Source: Ignavibacteriales bacterium
GTDB lineage: Bacteria; Bacteroidota; Ignavibacteria; Ignavibacteriales; Ignavibacteriaceae
Direction: 5' to 3'
Assembly: GCA_016707585.1 (NCBI GenBank)
Contig: JADJHL010000009.1
Span: 62,001-126,000 of the forward strand
DNA length: 64,000 nucleotides
The translations under genes were made by a program, and so were the position numbers. Positions 37,747 through 47,450 of this stretch are shown in pieces (position 1 is the first letter of the stretch; each line of letters opens with the position of its first letter). The notes below the pieces were generated by a model. It saw only the letters and a program-made list of their open reading frames with translations, made no database searches and had not been told where the DNA came from.

Positions 37747-39861
37747 ATGAAAAAAATTCTATTGATTATAATTTTATTTTCAGTTTTTATATCTGCTCAA
37801 AATAATCCAATGAATTATCAGCGCTGGAATATTTTTAACATCAACAAAGTAAGAACTGAATTTAATAATACAGGATTGTTGTGTAACGGAAATCAACAGT
37901 CTGAATCACTTGCACGAGAACCTTCATTTGAATATCCCGCTGGTAGCGGATTTAGCTGGGGAACAGGAATTGGTGTTATGTTAGGCGCACCAATCAATCA
38001 AGATCCTGGAGTAATTGGTGGATATCCTGATCCACAAAATAATTACTCAGCTTTTTGCGATGCAACTCTTGATGAAGGCCCGGCAGCGTATTGGGATGAA
38101 GAACATTTTTTTCCATACCCGGAATTTGTTAATTCACCAAAAGCAATTTTAAGTACAGATACAACAACCTGGCCTACAACTTGGCCAAGTTTATATCCTG
38201 TATTAAATGATTCAATTAAATTTGATTCAGAAACTGGCTGGCCTGGATTTGGGCCAAATGGCAAACAACTTGCTGATCAGGAAACTTTTTCTGTTGTAGA
38301 AGCTTGGGGTGGAACTGATCAATTAACATCTTCAACAGCACATCCAAATTTTTTAAAAACACAAATGATAGTTAGAGGAATGGCCTGGGAAGGAACATTG
38401 TACGAAGATTTTATTGTTTGGGTTTATATCATAAGAAATATTGGGACAGCACCAATTACAGATTTACGTGCTGCAATTCATGCAGACTTTAGTTTCATTC
38501 CACAATTTTATTCAGGAATCGGATTTGACGATGATCGTCATTATTACGATCCAAACTTACAACTTGCTTACGGCACCGATGATAATGGCTATGAAGAATC
38601 ACCGCTCGGTGGAACAATCCCTTCAGATAAAATTGCATGGGCTGGCATTGTTGCTTTACAAATGCCTGGCTTATCACACAAAGTTAAAACTTATGATGCC
38701 TTTCATTTTTGGATGGCTGCCACAACACCGGCTGGTAATGGTGCAAGATCAGATTGGTATTTTGAATATAATATTAGAAATGTAAATGATCCAGAAGATA
38801 GCGATGATGATGGTATTGATGATGACTTTGATCATAACGGAGTTGCGGATGTTTTAGAAGGTGGGCAAGGTTATTATTTAGGATTAGGTGCTGATGGATT
38901 GCAAACACTCGGCTCAGAACCATTTACATTAAATCCTGGCGAAAGCGATACATTAATTTTTGCAACTGTGTTTGGTACAAGTGAAAAAGATATAAAAGTA
39001 AATTCTCAGCGTGCATTAACTTTGTTTGCAAATAAATGGAAAGTTACAGAAGCACCTAAAGCACCAATCGTTGAAGTTTTTCCTGGTAACAGAAGAGTAA
39101 AACTTGTTTGGGGCAGCAAGAGTGAAGCTGATCCTGAATTTGAAGGTTACAAAATATATCGTTCACAGGATAATGGATTGACTTGGGGTAGTAAAACTTT
39201 TAAAGATTTTGAAGGTGGAACTCATTATGTTCCTCTTGCACAGTTTGATTTGGAGAATGGAATAAAAGGTAACTATCGAACAATTCCACAATACGCATGG
39301 TTTGATCTTGGAAGTGATAATTGGACACAGCTTAAACAAGTAGTTGAAGTAGATACATTTAAGAATTTTGATGTTGGTGATACTATAAATATATTTTTTG
39401 ATAATGATGTTATAAATGGAGTTAATTATCGTTACTATGTTGCTTCTTATGATAGTGGTAATGGAATTATTGGTCCTCTTGAAAATGGATACAGCAACAC
39501 ACCTAATGATATGAATAACACTGTTGAAGTTATCCCACAAGCGCCAGTGGCAACAGAAAATCTAGATAAAGTTTCAGTTGTTCCAAATCCATATAGAATA
39601 GCCGAGATTTGGGAAACAAGTTTATCGGATCACCAAATTCAATTTACAAATCTGCCAACTGAAGCAACAATTAAAATATTTAATTCTTCCGGCGAATTGA
39701 TTAGAACACTTGATCATACAGGATTAACAAGTGCTGCGCCAAGTATAGCTAAATGGGATTTGAAAAACAGATACAATCAATTAGTGGCTCCAGGTGTTTA
39801 CTTTTATGTTTTAACTTCAACCATTGGAACTAAGACTGGTAAGTTTTTTGTAATCATATAA
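37747..39861 (+). CDS. Large secreted protein with calcium-loop motif and sorting tail (paralogue B)
   Basis: 704 residues; signal peptide about 1-18 (ISAQ). Shares with the 34460 gene the start block NPMNYQRWN, the ETGWPGFGP and QLADQE segments, a DDDRHYYDPNLQLAYG stretch, a DSDDDGIDDDFDHNGVAD calcium-like loop (about 348-365), an FnIII-like region and a VVPNPY ... APGVYFYV sorting tail. Tandem duplication around the PorV-like gene is evident. The last gene of the surface-protein block; the glycosidases follow. Confidence 0.7.
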   Translation: MKKILLIIILFSVFISAQNNPMNYQRWNIFNINKVRTEFNNTGLLCNGNQQSESLAREPSFEYPAGSGFSWGTGIGVMLGAPINQDPGVIGGYPDPQNNYSAFCDATLDEGPAAYWDEEHFFPYPEFVNSPKAILSTDTTTWPTTWPSLYPVLNDSIKFDSETGWPGFGPNGKQLADQETFSVVEAWGGTDQLTSSTAHPNFLKTQMIVRGMAWEGTLYEDFIVWVYIIRNIGTAPITDLRAAIHADFSFIPQFYSGIGFDDDRHYYDPNLQLAYGTDDNGYEESPLGGTIPSDKIAWAGIVALQMPGLSHKVKTYDAFHFWMAATTPAGNGARSDWYFEYNIRNVNDPEDSDDDGIDDDFDHNGVADVLEGGQGYYLGLGADGLQTLGSEPFTLNPGESDTLIFATVFGTSEKDIKVNSQRALTLFANKWKVTEAPKAPIVEVFPGNRRVKLVWGSKSEADPEFEGYKIYRSQDNGLTWGSKTFKDFEGGTHYVPLAQFDLENGIKGNYRTIPQYAWFDLGSDNWTQLKQVVEVDTFKNFDVGDTINIFFDNDVINGVNYRYYVASYDSGNGIIGPLENGYSNTPNDMNNTVEVIPQAPVATENLDKVSVVPNPYRIAEIWETSLSDHQIQFTNLPTEATIKIFNSSGELIRTLDHTGLTSAAPSIAKWDLKNRYNQLVAPGVYFYVLTSTIGTKTGKFFVII

Positions 39862-39921
39862 TTTGTTGTTCTGGATTAAGTAAGTAAAATAATTTAGTAA
39901 CTAAAGCTATTTATATTAAAG

Positions 39922-41961
39922 ATGAAAAATCTCATTGCTCTTCTATTAATAAACTTAACTATCTCACTATTTGCAGGCGAAAATCCAAAACTTGTAAATG
40001 ATATACTTACCATAGAATATAATAATCAATTACATAGTAAAATTATTTGTAATCTGCCAAACACTGAAAATTTAATGAAAAATTTTTCTCCATCTGAACA
40101 ATTAATTCTTTCAAATCAAACTATTATAGATTTTAATCTTGTTGATTTGAAAGAGATTAAGGATGATAATAGTATTGGTTTAATACTTACTGGAAAATAT
40201 TCAAATGAAAAAATTCAAATTAGAAAAGAAATAAAAACTGAAATTCAAAAAGCATTTCCAGATTTTTTAATTACTAAAGCTACTTATACAAATACAGGAT
40301 TAGATACGATTTCAGTTTTAGGTTGGATAAATAATTGTTACAACATTTTACCTGCAAAAAATATTACTCCTGCTTTCTGGTCATTTCAAGGCGCATCTTA
40401 CGATGATAGGCGAGATTGGGTTCAACCAATAGTTCAAGGATTTTCTCAGGAAAATTATATGGGAATGAATTCGAGTGATTATGGTGGCGGAACACCTATA
40501 AGTGATATTTGGAGACCGGATTTAGGTGTCGCAGTTGGTCATCTTGAAACAACACCAAAACTTGTTTCTATTCCTGTTAATTATACTCCCAGTGAAGATG
40601 GAGCAAAAATCAATATTACTTATAAATATCTTGAGCAAAAAAAAATTGCACCTGGTGAATCAATAGAAACTTTTCAAACTTTTATTTCACTTCACAAAAA
40701 AGATTACTTTCATACACTTACTTCATTCAGCAAGATGATGGAGAATAAAGGATTAACATTTTCAAAGTTTACTCCAGCAACATATCAAAGTGAATGGTGT
40801 GCCTGGGGTTATGAAAGAAATTTTACAATCTCTGAAGTTATAGGAACACTTCCAAAAGTTGCAGAGCTGGGATATGAATGGGCAACTCTTGATGATGGCT
40901 GGCAAACTGCAGAAGGAGATTGGTATTTAAATCCAAAAAGATTTCCTGCTGGCGATATTGATATGAAAAATTTTGTTAATTCAATTCATCAGCAAAAATT
41001 AAAAGCAATGTTGTGGTGGGCACCATTAGCAGTTGATCCGGGAACTGATTTGATAAAAAATCATCCTGAATATTTATTGCTTAACAAAGATGGATCCAAA
41101 CAGGACATTACCTGGTGGGATAGTTATTATCTTTGCCCGGCTTATGAACCAGTTATTGAGTATCATAAAAATCTTGTAAAAAAAATTATGAATGAATGGG
41201 GATATGAAGGATTTAAAATTGATGGACAACATTTAAATGCAGCTCCGCCTTGTTATAATCCTGCTCATAATCATGCTTATCCGGAAGAATCCGTAGAAAA
41301 ACTTCCTGAATTTTATAAATCAATTATTGAAATAGCGTTAACTATTAATCCTGATGCAGTTATACAGATTTGTCCGTGCGGTACTTCTTATTCATTTTAT
41401 AATCTGCATTATATGAATCAAACTGTTGCCTCTGACCCAACTTCTTCGTGGCAGATAAGATTAAAGGGTAAAACAATAAAAGCATTGATGGGATCCAATG
41501 CACCCTATTTTGGTGATCATGTTGAGCTAAGTGATAGTGGCTCTGATTTTGCTTCAACAATTGGAGTAGGAGGAATTGTCGGTACTAAATTCACCTATCC
41601 AACAGATCAATTGGATCATAAAAAACATTTGCTTACTTCCGAGAAAGAAATTATTTGGAAAAAGTGGCTGGATATTTATAAAGAAAATTATTTATCTAAA
41701 GCTGAATACAAAGGTGAGCTATACGATATTGGTTATGATAAACCGGAAACCCACTCAATACAAAAAGATGATACTTTATATTATGCTTTTTTTGCGGACG
41801 AATGGAATGGCAAAATTGAACTTAAGGGATTAGATAATAAAGAATATAAAATAATCGACTATGTAAATGGGAAAGTTATTTCAATTATTGATGGTAACAA
41901 TCCTAAAGTTGATTTTAATTTTACTGATTATTTATTGATTAAGGTCATTCCAAATAATTAA
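39922..41961 (+). CDS. Secreted GH36-type alpha-galactosidase
   Basis: 679 residues, signal peptide 1-18 (LFAG). N-terminal beta-sandwich, then a barrel with WATLDDGWQ (about 327-335), the nucleophile in GFKIDGQH (D434) and the acid/base in VASDPTSSW (D505), and a C-terminal beta domain. The pattern fits retaining alpha-galactosidases/alpha-N-acetylgalactosaminidases of clan GH-D. Substrate likely terminal alpha-Gal on glycans, feeding the tagatose or galactokinase genes of this locus. Confidence 0.88.
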   Translation: MKNLIALLLINLTISLFAGENPKLVNDILTIEYNNQLHSKIICNLPNTENLMKNFSPSEQLILSNQTIIDFNLVDLKEIKDDNSIGLILTGKYSNEKIQIRKEIKTEIQKAFPDFLITKATYTNTGLDTISVLGWINNCYNILPAKNITPAFWSFQGASYDDRRDWVQPIVQGFSQENYMGMNSSDYGGGTPISDIWRPDLGVAVGHLETTPKLVSIPVNYTPSEDGAKINITYKYLEQKKIAPGESIETFQTFISLHKKDYFHTLTSFSKMMENKGLTFSKFTPATYQSEWCAWGYERNFTISEVIGTLPKVAELGYEWATLDDGWQTAEGDWYLNPKRFPAGDIDMKNFVNSIHQQKLKAMLWWAPLAVDPGTDLIKNHPEYLLLNKDGSKQDITWWDSYYLCPAYEPVIEYHKNLVKKIMNEWGYEGFKIDGQHLNAAPPCYNPAHNHAYPEESVEKLPEFYKSIIEIALTINPDAVIQICPCGTSYSFYNLHYMNQTVASDPTSSWQIRLKGKTIKALMGSNAPYFGDHVELSDSGSDFASTIGVGGIVGTKFTYPTDQLDHKKHLLTSEKEIIWKKWLDIYKENYLSKAEYKGELYDIGYDKPETHSIQKDDTLYYAFFADEWNGKIELKGLDNKEYKIIDYVNGKVISIIDGNNPKVDFNFTDYLLIKVIPNN

Positions 41962-42061
41962 TAAAAGATTAAATAAACAATGCTGTTGATTATTTTGACA
42001 AAAATTATCTGTGTAGCATTTGTTATTTCTAACTTTGTGCAAACGATAACCTTGTAAAACA

Positions 42062-43681
42062 ATGATCAATAGTATTAGAATAAGTTATTACGTTTTAAAT
42101 TCAATAATTATTTCTTTGTTCTTTTTTGCTTCATTGGTGGCACAGACAAACGAAACGGAATATATTTTTAAATGTCAGCTTGAAAATCAAGAAGCCTGGT
42201 GGGGTGGGGTAGTTGTTGATGGACCTTTAATGCCCTTTGGAAAATTTGAATACACACATAATCTCTATGGTGATGTTAAAGAAAATCAGGGCTCACCTGT
42301 TTTAATTTCAAGTTCTGGAAATTATGTTTGGTGTGAGGAACCTTTCAGATTTGAATTTAACAATGACAGCTTAAAAGTATTTTCATCTTATGATCAGATA
42401 AAATCAGGAAGGGCGGGTAAATCATTAAAAGACGCTTACTTATTTGTATCCAAAAATTATTTTCCACCAAAAGGTAAAATCCCTGAAGCATTATTATTTA
42501 CTATGCCTCAATACAACACCTGGATTGAATTGACTTACAATCAAAATGAAAAAGATATTTTAAATTACGCACAATCTATTATTGATAACGGTTTCCCACC
42601 CGGCGTTATAATGATTGATGACAACTGGCAGGAAGATTATGGTGCCTGGGAGTTTAAGGCAGAGAAATTTTATAATCCAAAAGAAATGATAAATAAACTT
42701 CATGAACTTGGATTTAAAGTAATGCTTTGGGTATGTCCTTTTGTTAGTGCTGATTCACCAAATTATAGATTGCTTGAAAAGGAAAATGCTTTTTTAATGG
42801 AAGATAATTTTGAAAAAAAACCTGCAATCATCAGATGGTGGAATGGTGCAAGTGCACTGCTTGATTTTACAAATCCTATAGCTGAGAAATGGTTTAAAGA
42901 TCAGTTAAAATCACTAGTTGAATCCTATGCGATTGATGGATTTAAATTCGATGCAGGAGATCCAAATTTTTATACCGGGAAAATAATTTCAAACAAGATT
43001 GTAACTCCAAATGAACATTCCGAACTTTTTGCAAAAATCGGACTTGAATTTCCATTGAACGAATACAGAGCTTGCTGGAAAATGGGCGGCCAACCTTTAG
43101 TGCAACGCCTTAGAGATAAGAGTCATAGTTGGGAAGATCTCAAGCTTCTTATTCCCGGAATTATTGCACAGGGATTAATGGGATATCAGTTTACATGTCC
43201 TGATATGATTGGTGGCGGTGAATTTGGTTCTTTTTTTAATCTTACAACTATAGATGAGGAATTAATTGTTCGTTCAGCACAGTGTAGTGCGTTAATGCCA
43301 ATGATGCAGTTTTCAGTTGCACCGTGGCGAATTTTGAATAAGGAAAATCTTAAAATTTGCAAAGACATGGCTGATCTACACAAAAACGTGGGAGACGAAA
43401 TTCTTAAACTTGCAAAGGAAAGTGCAGTTTCAGGTGAGCCAATTGTAAGGAATATGGAATATGTTTTTCCACATCAGGGTTATTCTGAAATTAAAGACCA
43501 ATTTATGTTGGGCAATGATATTCTGGTAGCTCCAGTTCTTGAAAAAAATACTTACATAAGAGAAATTATTTTTCCTTCAGGTAAATGGTTGGGCGATGAT
43601 GAAAGTATTGTCTATGGTCCTTGTAAAATAATAGTGGAAGTTCCGATTTATAGACTCCCGTGGTATAGAAGAATTTATTGA
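42062..43681 (+). CDS. Secreted GH31-type glycosidase
   Basis: 539 residues with an N-terminal signal (about 1-28). The barrel contains PGVIMIDDNWQ (about 180-190), KVMLWVCPFVS and the nucleophile in DGFKFDAGD (D297); D352 in LRDKSHSW is the probable acid/base. GH31 includes alpha-glucosidases, alpha-xylosidases and some alpha-galactosidases/GalNAcases; the neighbouring GH36 and GH109 genes favour galacto-configured substrates, which is inference. The signal is less clear than for its neighbours but hydrophobic. Confidence 0.85.
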   Translation: MINSIRISYYVLNSIIISLFFFASLVAQTNETEYIFKCQLENQEAWWGGVVVDGPLMPFGKFEYTHNLYGDVKENQGSPVLISSSGNYVWCEEPFRFEFNNDSLKVFSSYDQIKSGRAGKSLKDAYLFVSKNYFPPKGKIPEALLFTMPQYNTWIELTYNQNEKDILNYAQSIIDNGFPPGVIMIDDNWQEDYGAWEFKAEKFYNPKEMINKLHELGFKVMLWVCPFVSADSPNYRLLEKENAFLMEDNFEKKPAIIRWWNGASALLDFTNPIAEKWFKDQLKSLVESYAIDGFKFDAGDPNFYTGKIISNKIVTPNEHSELFAKIGLEFPLNEYRACWKMGGQPLVQRLRDKSHSWEDLKLLIPGIIAQGLMGYQFTCPDMIGGGEFGSFFNLTTIDEELIVRSAQCSALMPMMQFSVAPWRILNKENLKICKDMADLHKNVGDEILKLAKESAVSGEPIVRNMEYVFPHQGYSEIKDQFMLGNDILVAPVLEKNTYIREIIFPSGKWLGDDESIVYGPCKIIVEVPIYRLPWYRRIY

Positions 43682-43866
43682 GTTGAGTTTATTTGCTTAA
43701 TAAAAAAGAAATTTTAAAAAATAAATTCACTTAAGAGATGAAAAATAATAATCAATAAATTTTTACAAATTTAATATTTATAGATTTGCATGAGTAAATT
43801 TGAATAATCGTTAAAATCATTTAATAAATTTGTTTCCTAATTATAAATTAAATTTTTGGAGATAGG

Positions 43867-45276
43867 ATGAAGAATTATTTTTCCAGAAGAAATTTTATCA
43901 AACTCTCTGCATTAAGTGGAGCAGCTTTAGGTTTAAAAGGTATAACTCCAACTCTAAGTAAAGATAAAATTCTTGAAAAGATAGATAATCTTTCAAGCGC
44001 ACCAAAACAAATTGGTAAATCCTTAATAGAATTTTCTGTTCCACCAATCAAGCAAGTAAAAGTTGCATTTATAGGACTTGGAAATCGCGGCATAGAACAT
44101 CTTCAACTTGTTGATTCACTTTGTCCTGAAAAAGCAGTGATTACGGCAATATGCGATGTTCAACAAATTAAAGTTGATGCTGCTATTGAGGAACTAAAAA
44201 AATCAGGTCATGGCCAAAATCCAAAAGTTTATGCAGGCACTTTAGATATTTGGAAGGAGATGATAAAACGTGATGATATAGATTTAGTAATTATATCAAC
44301 ACCTTGGGAAGATCATACACCAATGTGTGTACTTTCAATGCAGCATAATAAACATGTTGCTGTTGAAGTTCCTGCTGCATATACATTTGAAGATACCTGG
44401 AAACTTGTTAATACTGCCGAAGAAACTCAACGCCATTGTATGATGATGGAAAATGTTTGTTATGGTGATGAAGAACTATGGTTATTAAATATGGCTCAGC
44501 AAGGTGTTCTTGGTACACTTACTTATGCGGAATGTGCATACATACATAATCTTCGCGAACTTTTATTTAGTAAAGATTACTATTACAATATGTGGCGCAT
44601 TCGTCATCATATGAATCGCGATGGAAATCATTATCCAACACACGGACTTGGACCAGTTGCACAATATATGAATATCAACAGAGGAGATTCATTTCAATCA
44701 CTTGTTTCAATGAGTTCGTTTCAAGCATCGCTGGATGAATATTCAAAACAGATTGAAAGTACAAATGAGTTTTTCAATAAATCTGGTTATAAACATGGTG
44801 ATATGAATAATTCTTTAATCAAAACAGCAAATGGGAAAATGATTCTTGTTCAACACGATGTTGTTACACCCAGACCATACAATAGAATAAACGCATTGGC
44901 AGGTACAAAGGGATATCACGAAGGTTATCCAAGCAGACTTTCGCTTGTGGATAAAGGACATAAGTGGTTAGACGAAACTGACCACAATCAATTAATAGAA
45001 AAATACAAACATCCTTTGTGGGATAAATTAAAAGCAGGAATAGAAAAGTATGGTGGTCATGGAGGAATGGATTTCGTAATGATCTACAGATTGATAGATA
45101 GTTTAAACAACGGTTGGTTTTTAGATCAGGATGTTTATGATGCCGCTTCGTGGTCGGTAGTTATTCCATTATCAACATTATCAATTGAGCTTGGTAGTGC
45201 TCCATTAAAATTCCCGGATTTCACAAGAGGTCGATGGAATGAAAATAGAGAATTAGGAATACTAAAAAATTACTAA
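43867..45276 (+). CDS. Tat-exported GH109-like alpha-N-acetylgalactosaminidase
   Basis: 469 residues. Twin-arginine signal S6-R7-R8-N9-F10 with hydrophobic core (ALSGAALGL). Gfo/Idh/MocA fold: NAD-binding IGLGNRG (about 68-74) and then HVAVEVPAAYTFEDTW, CMMMENVCYGDEE and YPTHGLGPVAQYMNINRGD. The last blocks are the GH109 signature; GH109 enzymes use bound NAD and remove alpha-GalNAc. Tat export fits the need to fold with NAD first. Strong GGAG site. Other oxidoreductase roles are possible but less likely. Confidence 0.87.
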   Translation: MKNYFSRRNFIKLSALSGAALGLKGITPTLSKDKILEKIDNLSSAPKQIGKSLIEFSVPPIKQVKVAFIGLGNRGIEHLQLVDSLCPEKAVITAICDVQQIKVDAAIEELKKSGHGQNPKVYAGTLDIWKEMIKRDDIDLVIISTPWEDHTPMCVLSMQHNKHVAVEVPAAYTFEDTWKLVNTAEETQRHCMMMENVCYGDEELWLLNMAQQGVLGTLTYAECAYIHNLRELLFSKDYYYNMWRIRHHMNRDGNHYPTHGLGPVAQYMNINRGDSFQSLVSMSSFQASLDEYSKQIESTNEFFNKSGYKHGDMNNSLIKTANGKMILVQHDVVTPRPYNRINALAGTKGYHEGYPSRLSLVDKGHKWLDETDHNQLIEKYKHPLWDKLKAGIEKYGGHGGMDFVMIYRLIDSLNNGWFLDQDVYDAASWSVVIPLSTLSIELGSAPLKFPDFTRGRWNENRELGILKNY

Positions 45277-45366
45277 TTGCAACTATTATTTGTAATCGAA
45301 ATAAAATTGAAAAACTATTTGTGGTAGTTCAAAATAATATTGTCACAATACACCTGAGTAGAATTT

Positions 45367-46470
45367 ATGGATAGCTTAATAAACCAATTAAAAATATCAA
45401 CACCAGGCAGAGTTTGTCTTTTTGGTGAACATCAAGATTATTTACAACTTCCTATTGTTGCCTGTGCAATATCACTTAGAATATCTATCGAAGGTAAAAG
45501 ACGGAACGATAAATTAATTAATATTAATCTTCCTGATATTTCAATGAAAGAATCTTTTTCAATTGATAAACCAATTACATACACTCAAGAGCGTGATTAT
45601 TTTAAAAGCTCATTAGCAGTTCTATTAAGAAAAGCATTTACGTTTTCAACAGGATTTGATTGTATTGTTGAAGGTAAAATTCCAATCAATGCAGGCACTT
45701 CAAGCTCATCTGCTTTAATTGTAACGTGGATAAATTTCTTAGCTAGAATGAGTGATCAGGCTGTAACACTGCCTGCAGATGTATTGGCTAAATATGCCTA
45801 TGAAGCTGAAGTGCTTGAGTTTTCTGAGCCGGGCGGAATGATGGACCAATATTCTACATCAATTGGCGGAATTATTTATATGGATTTTTTCCCTGCTGCA
45901 AAAGTTACAAGACTTGATACAAAATTAAAATCATTTGTGTTAGGAAATTCAGGCCAGCCAAAAAATACCAAGTTTATTTTAAGTCATGTTAAAGATCAGA
46001 TCCTAGAAGTTAATTCTATTCTAAAAAATATATATCCGCAATTTTCACTTCAAACAATTCAGCTTGATGATATAAAACAATTTAAAAATCATTTAACAGA
46101 TTCTCAATTTAATATCCTAAATGGAACTTTAAAGAATAGAGATTTAACTTTTATAGCTCGAAGAGAATTAGATATGATTAATCCAGATCATTCTATACTC
46201 GGTAAATTATTAAATGAACATCAAGCTGTATTGTGTGATGTGTTAGGAATATCAACACCTAAAATTGATGGAATGATAACTGCTGCTTTAAATTCTGGTG
46301 CATATGGAGCAAAGATAAATGGAAGCGGTGGTGGCGGTTGTATGTTTGCATATGCTCCAGATGATCCAGAAAGAGTAAAGATCGCAATTGAAAACGCTGG
46401 TGGTGAGGCATTTATTATTAATGCAGATTCTGGTTCAAGAGAAGAAAACATGGTATCTATAAATGGGTAA
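45367..46470 (+). CDS. Galactokinase-like GHMP sugar kinase
   Basis: 367 residues with all three GHMP motifs: GRVCLFGEHQDY (about 14-25), the ATP loop NAGTSSSSAL (about 108-117) and a C-terminal INGSGGGGCMF glycine loop (about 317-327). The N-terminal motif is close to the galactokinase signature. The product would be a sugar-1-phosphate for the nucleotidyltransferase encoded next (8-base overlap). Galactose, GalNAc, fucose or heptose could each be the substrate. Confidence 0.85.
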   Translation: MDSLINQLKISTPGRVCLFGEHQDYLQLPIVACAISLRISIEGKRRNDKLININLPDISMKESFSIDKPITYTQERDYFKSSLAVLLRKAFTFSTGFDCIVEGKIPINAGTSSSSALIVTWINFLARMSDQAVTLPADVLAKYAYEAEVLEFSEPGGMMDQYSTSIGGIIYMDFFPAAKVTRLDTKLKSFVLGNSGQPKNTKFILSHVKDQILEVNSILKNIYPQFSLQTIQLDDIKQFKNHLTDSQFNILNGTLKNRDLTFIARRELDMINPDHSILGKLLNEHQAVLCDVLGISTPKIDGMITAALNSGAYGAKINGSGGGGCMFAYAPDDPERVKIAIENAGGEAFIINADSGSREENMVSING

Positions 46471-47350
46471 TGGAAAATTAATTATTCTTGCCGGTGGTAT
46501 TTCATCCAGAATGAAAAAACCTACTGATAGAAATTTAGAAATAGATAATAAACTTGTTGAAGATGCTGATTTAAAAACCAAATCAATGATTGGTGTTGGC
46601 AAAGATTATAGACCTTTTTTGGATTATCTTTTATTTAATGCTAGAGAAGCAGGTTATGGAGATATCGTTTTAGTTATTGGGGCGAATGATAATTCCATTA
46701 AAGATTATTATGGATATAATAATTCAGATAATAATTTCTATGGATTAAAAATTTCATATGCTGTTCAACCTGTTCCTGAAGGAAGAACAAAACCTCTCGG
46801 CACAGCTGATGCATTACTCTGGGGATTAAAATCTAAACCAGAATGGAACAGTAATTATTTTACAGTCTGTAATAGTGATAATCTTTATTCTGTTAAAGCA
46901 TTAAGTATGATGCTTAAATCAACGTATCTTGCTGCATTGATAGATTATGATAGATCAGCATTAGAGTTTGAACAAAATAGAATTGAAAGGTTTGCAGTTA
47001 CAAAAAAAAGTAAAAATAATTTTTTACTTGATATAATTGAAAAACCTTCGTCTGAAATTGTTGAAAGTGTAAAAGATAAAAATGATTTTGTTGGGGTAAG
47101 TATGAATATCTTTTCATTAAAGTATAATGTTGTTTTACCTTTTCTTGAAAAAGTTCCTTTACATCCTGTGAGAAAAGAGAAAGAACTTCCGGAAGCAATA
47201 AAGATGATGGCTAATGAATATGAAAATAGTGTTTATTGTTATTCTTTAGCAGAGCATGTTCCAGATCTTACAAGTAAAAGTGATATTGAGCAAGTAAAAA
47301 AGTATATTGAGATTAACTTCAAAGATTTTTCATTTGAAAAAAATAAATGA
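46463..47350 (+). CDS. NTP-transferase family sugar-1-phosphate nucleotidyltransferase
   Basis: 295 residues with the N-terminal nucleotidyltransferase motif LAGGISSRMKKP (about 8-19), VIGAND and a metal-binding FTVCNSDNLY segment (about 133-142). Overlap with the kinase suggests a two-step sugar to NDP-sugar conversion. NTase family and nucleotide preference (UTP, CTP, GTP) cannot be told from sequence. Followed by a hairpin at 47360. Confidence 0.82.
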   Translation: MGNGKLIILAGGISSRMKKPTDRNLEIDNKLVEDADLKTKSMIGVGKDYRPFLDYLLFNAREAGYGDIVLVIGANDNSIKDYYGYNNSDNNFYGLKISYAVQPVPEGRTKPLGTADALLWGLKSKPEWNSNYFTVCNSDNLYSVKALSMMLKSTYLAALIDYDRSALEFEQNRIERFAVTKKSKNNFLLDIIEKPSSEIVESVKDKNDFVGVSMNIFSLKYNVVLPFLEKVPLHPVRKEKELPEAIKMMANEYENSVYCYSLAEHVPDLTSKSDIEQVKKYIEINFKDFSFEKNK

Positions 47351-47359
47351 AGTATTTAT

Positions 47360-47387
47360 AAATAGCTAAAAGTTTTCAGCTATTTTT
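47360..47387 (+). terminator. Probable intrinsic terminator
   Basis: AAATAGCT (47360-47367) pairs with AGCTATTT (47378-47385) and continues into T; the loop AAAAGTTTTC can pair further. AT-rich, so strength is uncertain. Confidence 0.5.
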
Positions 47388-47450
47388 AAAATACGTATTA
47401 GAAATCTCGATCATATATTTCATAAGCATTCAGAAATAAGGAAACCGGTT

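Noticed and set aside
42030..42037. TAACTTTG box upstream of the GH31 gene as promoter
   Set aside because: The -7 pattern is perfect but no -33 TTG is at 19-23 bases, and TTGACA at 41995 is not spaced for it either.
43781..43832. Three TA(A/G)ATTTG matches upstream of the GH109 gene
   Set aside because: They fit the TAnnTTTG promoter pattern, but none has a TTG at the right distance and the stretch is AT-rich, so chance is likely.
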